64,000 nucleotides of DNA from positions 1-64,000 of the forward strand of contig NZ_JANRHH010000036.1 of NCBI RefSeq assembly GCF_030433435.1, written 5' to 3'. Positions 37,674 through 45,900 of the stretch are shown piece by piece. The notes under the pieces are model-generated. The model saw only the letters and a program-made list of their open reading frames with translations. It was not told the origin of the DNA and did no database searches. How positions within the stretch are numbered: position 1 is the stretch's first letter; each line of letters opens with the position of its first letter. Origin of the DNA: Polycladomyces subterraneus (lineage in GTDB: Bacteria; Bacillota; Bacilli; Thermoactinomycetales; JIR-001). The position numbers and the translations under genes were made by a program.

Positions 37674-39170
37674 TCATGATTCGTCCGGATCGAACACGCA
37701 GTCGCTAAGCGGAATCACTCGGGTCTTGCGGATCCATTTGTACAACAGCCACAAGATGAGGAACACGGGTAATCCGATGTACGTAGCGATGATATTTCCC
37801 CACTGAATGGAGCCGCCAGTGAAATCTTCATAGCCCTGTCCAAGGATGACGATCGTGCACAGGACAATTGCAAAGAGTGGCCCGAAGGGGTACCATTTCG
37901 CACGGTACTTTAGTTCATTAAGGTTCCTTCCTTGTGCGACATATGCCTTACGGAACCGATAGTGGCAAATGGAGATCCCGAGCCAGGTGATGAACCCGGT
38001 CATACCCGAGCAGTTCAACAGCCAGATGTAGACGACACCATTTCCGAACAACGAGGAGAGGAATGCGAGGAAGCCGAAAATCGTGGTCACATACAGGGCA
38101 TAGGTCGGGACACCGCGTGAATTGACCCGTGTGAACAGTTTCGGCGCCTTCCCTTCCTTCGCGAGCGCCCACAACATCCGCGTCGATGCGTAGATAGAAG
38201 AGTTGCCGCAAGACAGCACGGAAGTGAGAATGACGGCGTTCATGAGCCCGGCCGCAAAAGCAAGTCCCGCATGCTTGAACACCAGAGTGAATGGGCTGAC
38301 CGCGATGTTCGTCACATCGTTCTTGAGCAGGTTGGGATCTGTGTAGGGAATGATCAGACCGATTATTAGAATGGAGAGCACGTAAAAGATTAGGATTCGC
38401 CAGAACACAGTGTTGATGGCCCGCGGCACGTTACGCGAAGGGTTGTCGCTTTCGCCAGCTGCAATGCCAACAATCTCAGTACCTTGAAACGAGAACCCTG
38501 CAATCATGGCAACGCCGAACGCGGCCATAAATCCTCCATGGAATGGACTTCCGCCGAGTACAAAGTTGTGGAAACCCACGGCAGGCTGGGTTAGGATGCC
38601 AAAGATCATCCCGATGCCGAGGAGGATAAACACGATGATGGCGACCACCTTGATTCCGGCAAACCAATACTCTGCCTCACCGTAACCGCGTACCGAGAGG
38701 AAGTTGAGCATAAAGAGAATCGCCAGGAAGATGGAGCTCCAGACAATAGAAGGCGTGTTCGGAAACCAGTACTTCATGACCAGCGCAGCCGCCGACAGTT
38801 CGGTCGGAATCGTGACTGCCCAGCTGAACCAATAATTCCAGCCGATGGAGAACCCAAGAGCCGGATCCACGAATTTTGCGGCGTACGATGCAAATGATCC
38901 GGAAGTCGGGAGCAGGGTCGCCATTTCACCGAGGCTGGTCATCACGAAGTAGATCATGATGCCAATCACGATATACGCGAGTAGCGCTCCACCTGGCCCC
39001 GCCGCATTGATGGATGCGCCACTGGCCACGAACAGCCCTGTTCCGATGGCACCGCCAATCGCAATGATGCTCAGATGACGCGATCTCAAGCGTCGTTGCA
39101 GTTTGCTGTCCACCACAGTCTCTGCCTTGTTCAACTGCATCTGTACATTCGCCACAAAGTCAACCCCCAT
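37674..39170 (-). CDS. Amino acid permease, AAT/APC family
   Basis: A permease of up to 498 residues with 12 predicted membrane helices. The APC signature HLSIIAIGGAIGTGLFVASG is near the N-terminus, and GFSFQGTEIVGIAAGESDNP and SSIYASTRMLWALAKEGKAP are conserved in the LysP/GabP/AroP-type group. GTG at 39155 is an alternative start with a better, still weak, ribosome site. It is the last gene of the minus-strand operon with the N-demethylase-like genes, 170 bases after the reductase. It may import the substrate of that system, perhaps an N-methylated amino acid; this is inference. Confidence 0.9.
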   Translation of the reverse strand: MGVDFVANVQMQLNKAETVVDSKLQRRLRSRHLSIIAIGGAIGTGLFVASGASINAAGPGGALLAYIVIGIMIYFVMTSLGEMATLLPTSGSFASYAAKFVDPALGFSIGWNYWFSWAVTIPTELSAAALVMKYWFPNTPSIVWSSIFLAILFMLNFLSVRGYGEAEYWFAGIKVVAIIVFILLGIGMIFGILTQPAVGFHNFVLGGSPFHGGFMAAFGVAMIAGFSFQGTEIVGIAAGESDNPSRNVPRAINTVFWRILIFYVLSILIIGLIIPYTDPNLLKNDVTNIAVSPFTLVFKHAGLAFAAGLMNAVILTSVLSCGNSSIYASTRMLWALAKEGKAPKLFTRVNSRGVPTYALYVTTIFGFLAFLSSLFGNGVVYIWLLNCSGMTGFITWLGISICHYRFRKAYVAQGRNLNELKYRAKWYPFGPLFAIVLCTIVILGQGYEDFTGGSIQWGNIIATYIGLPVFLILWLLYKWIRKTRVIPLSDCVFDPDES

Positions 39171-39339
39171 CCATATTTCTGAAAGAGGTTTCTTAAATCC
39201 ATTCGAAAATTCTGATCATAGTACCGAATGTTTGTATACTCCGCTCCAATGTGCGGCACGGGCGATCCTTCCTGACGGGTATCTCCTTTCGCGCTCGTCA
39301 CCATCTTGTCCGGATTACAGAAAAGATTTATCAGTATTA

Positions 39340-40296
39340 TCAGAGATCCAGCACGAGGCTGTCGCCTGCCGCTCGTGAGACACACGCGATGATCGACCGG
39401 TTTGAGGCCTTTTCTTCATCCGTCAGGTAAAAATCCCGATGGTCTATCGCCCCTTCGACGACGCCGATCTCGCAAGTTCCGCATCCTCCGACGCGGCACG
39501 CGTAACGGACCCGAATCCCCGCGCGCAGGAGAGCGGCGAGCAGCGTCTCGTGCGCCGCAACTTCCACATCCCGACCTGATTTGCGCAGCGATACCACAAA
39601 CGGGCGTGGATTTTCCGGCTTCGGGGCCGTAAATTGTTCGACGTGGATGTTGCTCTTCGGAAATCCGAGCTCCTCCGCTTGCTGAGAAAACTCCTGGATG
39701 AAGGAAGCAGGGCCGCACAAGTAAACGTGCGTACCAACCCTGGCGCCGCGGAGAACGTTCGGCGTTAACCGCATCCCGTCTTCGGAAAAATAGAAACAGC
39801 TCTTTGGATAGCGAGCCTGAATAAACTCACGAAAAGCGCAATACGAGCGGGATCGTGCGGCGTAGTGCAGTTCGAACGACCCGTTTTTGGCCTGGAGGTC
39901 CGCCATCATTGACAGAAATGGCGTGATGCCAATCCCCGCTGCCAGGAACACATGGTGCCTTGCGCGCTGGCTCAGCGGAAAATGGTTTTTCGGCGGGCTG
40001 ATGCGAACAATGTCACCCACGCGTATACAGTCGTGCCAGCCGGCGGAGCCCCCCTGTGAGTTGTCGGAACGGCGAATGGCAATCTGGTACACATTGCGCA
40101 TGACCGGATCGTTGCAAAGTGAGTAGTTTCGCTCGAAAACGCGGCCGTCGAAGACGGCGAACGTGGTGATGTGGGCACCTGCCGAAAACGGAGGCAACCG
40201 GTCCGTCCCCACAGGCACCAGCGTGAATCGTTTTACCACCGGGGTCTCTTCGTCGATCCGCGCGACGCGGACGGTCAGAATGGCATCCTGTCTCAT
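39340..40296 (-). CDS. PDR/VanB-type flavin and 2Fe-2S oxidoreductase
   Basis: A 318-residue reductase that passes electrons from NAD(P)H through flavin to a plant-type 2Fe-2S centre. The flavin motif RNYSLCN is at 56-62, the pyridine-nucleotide site AAGIGITPF at 119-127 and LCGPASFI at 193-200. The cluster Cys are 267, 272, 275 and 305. This order (flavin, NAD, ferredoxin) matches phthalate dioxygenase reductase, VanB and the reductase of haem-dependent N-demethylases. The ATG at 40296 overlaps the stop of the upstream gene (ATGA), so translation is coupled. Confidence 0.9.
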   Translation of the reverse strand: MRQDAILTVRVARIDEETPVVKRFTLVPVGTDRLPPFSAGAHITTFAVFDGRVFERNYSLCNDPVMRNVYQIAIRRSDNSQGGSAGWHDCIRVGDIVRISPPKNHFPLSQRARHHVFLAAGIGITPFLSMMADLQAKNGSFELHYAARSRSYCAFREFIQARYPKSCFYFSEDGMRLTPNVLRGARVGTHVYLCGPASFIQEFSQQAEELGFPKSNIHVEQFTAPKPENPRPFVVSLRKSGRDVEVAAHETLLAALLRAGIRVRYACRVGGCGTCEIGVVEGAIDHRDFYLTDEEKASNRSIIACVSRAAGDSLVLDL

Positions 40297-40859
40297 GGAT
40301 TCTCCTTCTTCGTTTTGTTGTTGAGCATCAGGTAGCCGAGAACGGCATCCAACCGTCTGGAATAGTGATCCGACACCGAAATCATCTTTCCACACTGCCG
40401 GCAAATCACGGTTGGTGCGTCACCGATAGGATTGATGGTGTAACAGGCAATGCAAAAAACCTTCTGGTACTTTTGTCCATAGCCTCGGATCTGGATATCT
40501 TCTTTGGCATAACCCACCATTTCGGCAATTCGGGCGAGCGATCGAGCTGACACCCAGGAGGCAGCGATGTACAGGTGGGTCCCCATCGGCTGATGTTCCA
40601 GATACATCCGAAGTGCGTCCGAGTCACCGACATGCGGCCACGAACGCTTGGCCGAGATGAGGGCGTCAATGCAGGGGTCGTCTGTCTCTCCCGCGCTTTC
40701 CCCGACAAGGTTCCATTCGACGGGACATCCCGTGGCGGCCATCCGCCGGACATCGGGAAACACATCCACTACCCCGTGATTATCGACAAATACCAGGTGT
40801 TTTCGGCAACGGCGGCGGATCTCGAAGGGTGACAGAGAATCTAGAGAGCGCTCCGTCAT
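40293..40859 (-). CDS. DmmA-like subunit of dimethylamine monooxygenase type
   Basis: A 188-residue protein. The middle (about 70-130) has an alpha/beta pattern with THLYIAASWVSARSLARIAE, and a C-terminal zinc ribbon with Cys136, Cys139, Cys153 and Cys156 (FCIACY and ICRQCG) follows. This arrangement is that of the DmmA-like family found beside DUF3445 proteins. The start ATG 40859 overlaps the DUF3445 stop and its own stop overlaps the reductase start, both as ATGA, so the three proteins should be made in balance. Its exact role in the complex is not known from the sequence. Confidence 0.8.
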   Translation of the reverse strand: MTERSLDSLSPFEIRRRCRKHLVFVDNHGVVDVFPDVRRMAATGCPVEWNLVGESAGETDDPCIDALISAKRSWPHVGDSDALRMYLEHQPMGTHLYIAASWVSARSLARIAEMVGYAKEDIQIRGYGQKYQKVFCIACYTINPIGDAPTVICRQCGKMISVSDHYSRRLDAVLGYLMLNNKTKKENP

Positions 40860-41782
40860 AGGCATCGCCCCAGGTAATCGATGACCTGCTCTCGATATGC
40901 TGACAATCCTTTGTACGTGATGATCTGTTCCGGGAGCGTGACGAGAACCGAATATAACTTGTGCGCCCAATCCGGATGTTCACACACTTCTCCCACCGAT
41001 TTCAGGTAGGTGTGAATGCTAAACAGCAAGGCATTGCTTCCCGGAAGCCGCAGCACACACTGCTCCTCGACGCGAAGCTGTACCTCGTCGGCCACATTCT
41101 CCGGTGTCACACGGTACCGTGCCGGCCCCCACTCGTCAAACGTCTCCAGCGGAATGTGGAGTCGTCTACCAACCTGCAAGGTCCAGTTCAGGCGTGTCCA
41201 CGGCTTTCCCGCCTCGACCCGCAGCAAAAACTTCCGGATCTTTTCAGCCAGTTCGTTACTCCACGGCACGGGTCTGTGGATTTCCTGGAACGCCATTCCG
41301 AGATCGAACGTGAGTGACCAAACGCTTGGGAAGCAAAGTTGCCCAGCTTCGAGGTAGACGTCGTCATCACGTTGGACCATAATTAACAAATCTTCCTGCA
41401 CATGCCGGCCAATCCAGTCAAGCGGCTGCACCGGGAGTGTACTCGCATCACCAAACGTGAATCGCTCGGTCTCGTTCAGCAACAGGTTTCGGAATGTCCA
41501 TTCGTCGTCCCGCTTCTCGATCATGAAACAGTCAGGATAGTTCTCCACCAACTGGTGAACAACCGCATCCACCACTTCCCACTGTGCCGCCAGCGTTCCC
41601 GGAAGCGCGTGGAAGCAGCGTTCCGGATGAGCCTCGAGCAAGCGGCGCTTCTCGGCGACTTCATCGAAATACTCGGTGGTTACCTGGATGCAGCACGGCG
41701 GGTCGAGTGGTTTCAGATTGTTCGAATAGAGATACCGATCCTCCTCCAAAGGGAACGGGAAATGCTGTTGCAGGGAAACCAT
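40856..41782 (-). CDS. DUF3445 haem-dependent N-demethylase-like catalytic subunit
   Basis: A 308-residue protein of the DUF3445 family, the PAS-fold haem subunit of dimethylamine monooxygenase and the related haem-dependent oxidative N-demethylase of Pseudomonas. Family motifs are present: LCFPSVW (149-155), IHRPVPW (168-174), RLNW (197-200) and LRLPGSNALLFSIHTY (244-259). With the DmmA-like protein and the reductase it forms three of the expected subunits. A GcvT-like tetrahydrofolate subunit is not encoded nearby. The substrate is unknown: dimethylamine, another secondary amine or an N-methyl amino acid. The ribosome site is GAAGAGGAG. Confidence 0.85.
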   Translation of the reverse strand: MVSLQQHFPFPLEEDRYLYSNNLKPLDPPCCIQVTTEYFDEVAEKRRLLEAHPERCFHALPGTLAAQWEVVDAVVHQLVENYPDCFMIEKRDDEWTFRNLLLNETERFTFGDASTLPVQPLDWIGRHVQEDLLIMVQRDDDVYLEAGQLCFPSVWSLTFDLGMAFQEIHRPVPWSNELAEKIRKFLLRVEAGKPWTRLNWTLQVGRRLHIPLETFDEWGPARYRVTPENVADEVQLRVEEQCVLRLPGSNALLFSIHTYLKSVGEVCEHPDWAHKLYSVLVTLPEQIITYKGLSAYREQVIDYLGRCL

Positions 41783-41942
41783 GCTCGATTATTCTCCTCT
41801 TCCCGCAATATGTCTTTACATCACACCGATGCTACATTGGCAAACGTTTCATACATAAAAACGATGAGGGGCCCATGATACCGACTTTTTCGTAAAGGGT
41901 ATGAATGCGTTTTTTCTTCTACTGCACAACTCTCCTTTCACA

Positions 41943-41963
41943 GAAACAGTCAAGAAACAGTCA
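41943..41963 (-). repeat. Tandem GAAACAGTCA repeat at the operon promoter
   Basis: GAAACAGTCA occurs at 41943-41952 and again at 41954-41963, a period of 11 bases (one helical turn). On the minus strand it covers roughly the first 25 transcribed bases after the predicted promoter. This is a likely operator for a regulator that is not encoded nearby. Confidence 0.6.
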
Positions 41964-41968
41964 TTTAT

Positions 41969-41997
41969 ATTATAATTAATTCTGATAATTTTGTCTG
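41969..41997 (-). promoter_or_regulatory. Promoter of the N-demethylase-like operon
   Basis: On the minus strand, CAGACA (41997-41992), a 17-base spacer and TATAAT (41974-41969). The -10 is perfect and the -35 matches in four of six positions. Confidence 0.6.
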
Positions 41998-42170
41998 TAT
42001 CCTGGCTGCGGTCGATCGTTCGATGAAGTCCCCGGAGCCCGAATTCGAACAGGTTTTCCCTGGTTTGAGAGTGTTTTTATTGAAAAAGGCGGAAACGGGC
42101 TCAGAATGATTTTCCTATTCTCGGAGCAGGCTATGGTAGCAACATATTCCACATGGGGAGTGGACGGTCT

Positions 42171-43703
42171 ATGCATGGGTCCTTCTGGTCGCTTTTGCCT
42201 TTTCTCATCGTAATTCCGCTGGCAATGCTGACGCGGCAGGTATTGATCGGCTTGTTGGCTGGCCTGCTCGTCGGGGCGTATATGAAAAAATTGACCTGGC
42301 TCGGGGGAATTGAAGTGGCGATCCACTACCTAGTCAAGGAAGTGACGTCGCCCGACAACCTTCGGTTACTCCTCTTTCTGTACGGCTTCGGAGCCTTTAT
42401 CGGATTGGTTCGCGTAACGGGCGGGGTATCCGGATTCGCCCTATGGATGAACCGCCGCATCCGATCCGCCCGCGGTGCCTTCGGCCTGACCTGGCTGTCC
42501 TCGCTGGCCACCTTCATGGCGCCCGACTTTCGCATCATCACCGTCGGCCCCGTGATGAAAGAGGTGTTCCAGCGGTTGAAGATCGCCGAAACCAAAGTGG
42601 CTTTTATCATCGATGCCACCTCGACTCCCTTGATCGCCTTGATCCCCATCGGAACGGCTTTTGTTGGGTACATGGTCGGGTTGATCGCCGATTCCGCCCA
42701 CCATCAAGGCCTCAGCGTCACCCCTTATCAGGTTTTTCTTCAGAGCATCCCCTTTAACTTCTTTTCGATCCTGATGCTGGTCTACACCCTCTATCTCACC
42801 TTTTTCAAAGGAAAGTCCGACGAAAAGAGCGCCGCAGATCCCAAGGATGATCCTCCCGGCATCCGCACCCCCTTCCGTACCTCCCCCCAGGTCGGTTACT
42901 TTCAAGATTTGTGCAAGCAGGACAAGGAGGTGGCAGAGAAAAAAATCGTCGCCGCCAGCAGCGAACACGAACCCGACAGCGACTTTCCGGATCCGGTGGA
43001 AATCGTTTCTGAGTCAGCCACTCCCAACGCCATCCACCTAATCGTCCCCCTCTGTCTGCTGCTCGGATTCACCTTTTTTCTGACCTGGTGGGACGGGTAC
43101 ACCAAAATACACTCCTTCTGGGGAGCCCTGACCAAGGCAGATGCGGGCAAAGCGATGTTGGAAGCCGTATTCATCACCCTGGTTCTCTCCTTTATCTGGT
43201 ACGCCCAGTACCGGCAGCCGATCGAGCGCGTCCTCTTCGGCTTTTTGCAAGGGGGTAACGAGATGATGGGCGTGAACGTCCTGCTCGCCCTCGTCTGGGC
43301 CTTGACAGCAGTCTCGACGGACCTGGGCTTTATCACCTATACGAAAAACCTGATCGAGCACGTTGTCCCATCCCTGTGGTTAGCCCCTGTTCTGTTCCTG
43401 GTGGGCTGCCTCATCTCCTACATCATCGGCTCCAGCTTCGGGGCGTGGGCTATCCTGATGCCCCTGGGCTTTTCCCTGGCCGCCGTTACCCACACCTCGC
43501 TTCCCCTCATCACCGGAGCCGTTTTTGCCAGCGGCAGCTTCGGCGGGTTCGCCTCCCCATTGAGCGACAACACCGTCGCCATGGCTACCGTCATGAAGCT
43601 GCCCCTGATGAAGTACGCTCATCAAAAACTGATCGCCTCTCTCATCGTCGGCATCGCCAGTGCCATCTTATACGCGGTAATCGGCTGGGTGATGAGCTCC
43701 TGA
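42171..43703 (+). CDS. NhaC-family Na+/H+ antiporter
   Basis: A 510-residue integral membrane protein with about 11-12 helices, a hydrophilic loop of about 70 residues in the middle (about 225-290), and NhaC/ArsB-like segments such as SSLATFMAPDFRIITVGPVM, IIGSSFGAWAILMPLGFSLA and SFGGFASPLSDNTVAMATVM. The last is the hallmark of the NhaC group. The ion and substrate are uncertain, because members include Na+/H+ and metabolite antiporters. ATG 42171 after GGGGAGTGGA is preferred to ATG 42153, which would contain that site. Codons are unusually rich in C at third positions compared with neighbours, a hint of transfer. Confidence 0.85.
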   Translation: MHGSFWSLLPFLIVIPLAMLTRQVLIGLLAGLLVGAYMKKLTWLGGIEVAIHYLVKEVTSPDNLRLLLFLYGFGAFIGLVRVTGGVSGFALWMNRRIRSARGAFGLTWLSSLATFMAPDFRIITVGPVMKEVFQRLKIAETKVAFIIDATSTPLIALIPIGTAFVGYMVGLIADSAHHQGLSVTPYQVFLQSIPFNFFSILMLVYTLYLTFFKGKSDEKSAADPKDDPPGIRTPFRTSPQVGYFQDLCKQDKEVAEKKIVAASSEHEPDSDFPDPVEIVSESATPNAIHLIVPLCLLLGFTFFLTWWDGYTKIHSFWGALTKADAGKAMLEAVFITLVLSFIWYAQYRQPIERVLFGFLQGGNEMMGVNVLLALVWALTAVSTDLGFITYTKNLIEHVVPSLWLAPVLFLVGCLISYIIGSSFGAWAILMPLGFSLAAVTHTSLPLITGAVFASGSFGGFASPLSDNTVAMATVMKLPLMKYAHQKLIASLIVGIASAILYAVIGWVMSS

Positions 43704-43917
43704 AAAAGCTGGAGGCTGGGAGGCTCATCGGAATGGTATACCGGAATCTCCCGATCCAGCGCTATCATGGAACAGGCGTAGGCATGGACCGCGATCCTTT
43801 CGTTAGCTCTCTGACACCGAAATCCCTCTGTTCAATTTGCTGTCACCTTAGTGGACAGAGGAAAAAGGGAACCCGGAGTTTGTACGCCAATCTTTAAAAG
43901 AACGGGAGGGATGCGGA

Positions 43918-44712
43918 TTGAACAGGCAAGTGACGGAAGCTTTTGATGCATTGGCCGATCGGTACGAAAAAGAGACCGATGGGATTCGACCGTATAACGC
44001 CTTTTACGAGCGGCCGGCGATGATGAGGCTACTGCCGGACGATCTGTCAGGGTTGCATGTGTTGGATGCAGGTTGCGCCGCGGGGTGGTACAGTGAGCAG
44101 TTACTTCGATTGGGAGCCTGCGTGACGGCTATCGATGCGAGCCCCCGTATGGTGGAGGCGGCAAAACGGCGATTGGGCGACCGAGTTGACGTGAGATTGC
44201 ACAATCTGGAAGAACCGCTTCCATTTGAAACGGAACAATTCGATTGGATTGTTTGTTCATTGACATTGCACTATTTGCCCGATTGGACGTCCGTTTTTGC
44301 CGAATTTGCCAGGGTGTTGAAACCGAACGGACGACTGCTGTTTTCTACTCATCACCCTTTCATGGATTTTGTGCAATTCGATCAAACGGACTATTTTGCG
44401 CTTACTTTATTACGGGATCAGTGGACCGCGGGGGATCAAAAGGTGGAAGTACCTTTTTACCGGCGGCCGTTGGGACGTATCTTCGCGGATACCTTGCAGT
44501 GGTTTGATGTGGAAAAGGTGGTGGAACCGCAACCGATCGAAGAATTGAAACAGGTGGACTTGGCGGTATATGAGCGGCTCATGACCCAACCCGCTTTTTT
44601 GATCATTCAAGGTAAGAAAAAAGCGGACGTTGGCAAGGAAGAGCGGAACCAACCAAACCGAAAAGGAAGAGGGATAGGTGAACCTGCACATTCGACTCGC
44701 ACTTCTCCATGA
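43918..44712 (+). CDS. Class I SAM-dependent methyltransferase
   Basis: A 264-residue Rossmann methyltransferase. Motif I is LHVLDAGCAAGWYSEQLL (about 46-63), the acidic loop is TAIDASPRM and motif IV is FDWIVCSLTLHYLPD. It resembles UbiE/Tam-like small-molecule methyltransferases, and the substrate is unknown. The TTG start at 43918 follows CGGGAGGG (43903-43910). The C-terminal 30 residues are basic and of low complexity and overlap the GNAT gene by 35 bases, so the two genes are probably coupled. Confidence 0.85.
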   Translation: MNRQVTEAFDALADRYEKETDGIRPYNAFYERPAMMRLLPDDLSGLHVLDAGCAAGWYSEQLLRLGACVTAIDASPRMVEAAKRRLGDRVDVRLHNLEEPLPFETEQFDWIVCSLTLHYLPDWTSVFAEFARVLKPNGRLLFSTHHPFMDFVQFDQTDYFALTLLRDQWTAGDQKVEVPFYRRPLGRIFADTLQWFDVEKVVEPQPIEELKQVDLAVYERLMTQPAFLIIQGKKKADVGKEERNQPNRKGRGIGEPAHSTRTSP

Positions 44713-45184
44713 TGCAGGGGCCATCGCGCGCATCTACAATGCAGGCATTCGCTCGGGAAACGCTACATTTGAAACGAGGACGGTCACCGTGGAAGAACGG
44801 TGTCGGTGGATTGAGCAACAGGAGGAGTATCACCCCATCTTGGTGGCGGAAACAGAAGGACAGGTCGTCGGATGGGCAAGTGTGCATCCTTATCGCGAGC
44901 GCGATTGCTACCACGGAGTGGGGGAGTTTTCGATCTATGTCGATGAAAGCCATCAGGGCAAAGGCATTGGGAAACAATTGCTTCAGGCGCTTGTGGAGGC
45001 ATGTGCCCGGCGCGGCTATTGGAAGCTGGTTTCCCGCATATTCGATTTCAATCATGCCAGTCGTGCCTTGTGCCAATCGTGCGGATTTCGAGAGGTTGGC
45101 GTGTATGAGAAACACGGAAAACGGAATGGCCGATGGGTGGATTGCGTCATCGTGGAGCGGCTGATTGAGGAGAATCTGGACTGA
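44678..45184 (+). CDS. GNAT N-acetyltransferase, phosphinothricin/methionine sulfoximine type
   Basis: A 168-residue acetyltransferase of the Pat/MddA/ArsN-like subgroup. It starts NLHIRLALLHDAGAIARIYN, with FETRTVTVEERCRWI, GEFSIYVDESHQGKGIGKQL (the acetyl-CoA loop) and CQSCGFREVGVYEKHGKRNG. Such enzymes acetylate methionine sulfone/sulfoximine, phosphinothricin or related amino acids. Which one applies here is not clear. The GTG at 44678 follows GGAAGAGGG, inside the end of the methyltransferase gene. Confidence 0.88.
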   Translation: MNLHIRLALLHDAGAIARIYNAGIRSGNATFETRTVTVEERCRWIEQQEEYHPILVAETEGQVVGWASVHPYRERDCYHGVGEFSIYVDESHQGKGIGKQLLQALVEACARRGYWKLVSRIFDFNHASRALCQSCGFREVGVYEKHGKRNGRWVDCVIVERLIEENLD

Positions 45185-45238
45185 CAAAAGGAACGAACAT
45201 ATAATGAAACCGAGAACGTGTTGATCCCCATTGAAGCA

Positions 45239-45265
45239 CAAAAACGGCTTCCCATCGGAAGCCGT
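45239..45265 (-). terminator. Terminator of the small minus-strand membrane gene
   Basis: ACGGCTTCC (45244-45252) pairs perfectly with GGAAGCCGT (45257-45265). On the minus strand it is followed by TTTTT. On the plus strand a weaker T-run lies further on (45275-45279), so it may also stop the GNAT transcript. Confidence 0.8.
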
Positions 45266-45290
45266 GATCCTGGATTTTTCTCTAGAGGAC

Positions 45291-45350
45291 CGTTTCCCGT
45301 CTCTACTCCGTAGCCTTTCGACTGGAATCAATAGGCTGGGAAACGGTTTG
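45291..45350. repeat. Dispersed repeat copy with a long hairpin
   Basis: CCGTTTCCC (about 45290-45298) can pair with GGGAAACGG (about 45338-45346). The arm includes CGTCTCTACTCCGTAGC, very close to the copy at 37373-37390. It lies between the GNAT gene and a minus-strand small gene. It codes for nothing convincing. Confidence 0.5.
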
Positions 45351-45357
45351 CGTTTCC

Positions 45358-45528
45358 TCACTGCAATCCCACAAACGTATCATAAAGGGCGAGCAGGGTG
45401 ACCCCAATCAGTCCCGCAGTAAAAATTCCGCCGATAATGAAACCGCTTTTGTTTTGGGTGCGCTTATTGTACAAGACTCCGCGCACGGCCAGAATGCACA
45501 TCAAAACCAAAATGACGACCATGTACAT
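45358..45528 (-). CDS. Small two-helix membrane protein
   Basis: A 56-residue protein, MYMVVILVLMCILAVRG at the start and GVTLLALYDTFVGLQ at the end, with two hydrophobic segments separated by a basic, polar loop (NKRTQNKSG). The layout resembles DUF2759 (YqgW-like) miniproteins, but I am not certain. AAAGCAGGTG upstream could be its ribosome site. It is followed by a strong terminator on its own strand, which supports expression. Confidence 0.6.
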   Translation of the reverse strand: MYMVVILVLMCILAVRGVLYNKRTQNKSGFIIGGIFTAGLIGVTLLALYDTFVGLQ

Positions 45529-45638
45529 ACCATTTTCACCTGCTTTCTTGACGATGATCTCCGCCTCGTTTTCCGTTACCCACTCTCAGTATAATCAATT
45601 CCCGCCGAAATACACAGACCCTTGATGATGACGTTTTG

Positions 45639-45740
45639 TCAAATCGCAAATGCGAGACTAAACAATACCGTACTGATCACCATCGTCAATATGATGAGGT
45701 AAGCGACAAATTTGATCCAGAACGGTCGCACGATCTCCAT
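45639..45740 (-). CDS. Prli42-like miniprotein
   Basis: A 33-residue membrane miniprotein: [20 protein letters not shown], then [13 protein letters not shown]. The pattern of a short basic/polar head, then VxYLxxLxMxxSTxLF, closely resembles Prli42, the stressosome-anchoring peptide of Listeria that is conserved in Firmicutes. GAGGTG lies just upstream of the ATG at 45740. No stressosome gene is in the window. Confidence 0.65.
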   Translation of the reverse strand: MEIVRPFWIKFVAYLIILTMVISTVLFSLAFAI

Positions 45741-45900
45741 CACCTCAAGTGTACATTGTAGCCCATTTATTGCCGGTTGTCCATCGAACGAAACCGCCCC
45801 AGATGAAAGATTTTTTGGTATATTAATAGGTGACAGCGCATTCATTTCTTTCGGATTTGACAGATATCACCCAAATGAAAGAACGATTGGAGGATATACG

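Larger units (their letters stand above)
41783..42170. other. Divergent promoter region, N-demethylase operon and NhaC gene
   Basis: About 390 bases between divergent genes with no convincing gene. The half nearest the DUF3445 gene contains a minus-strand promoter and a tandem 11-bp repeat (separate entries). The rest is AT-rich near 41965-42000 and otherwise plain. Confidence 0.6.
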
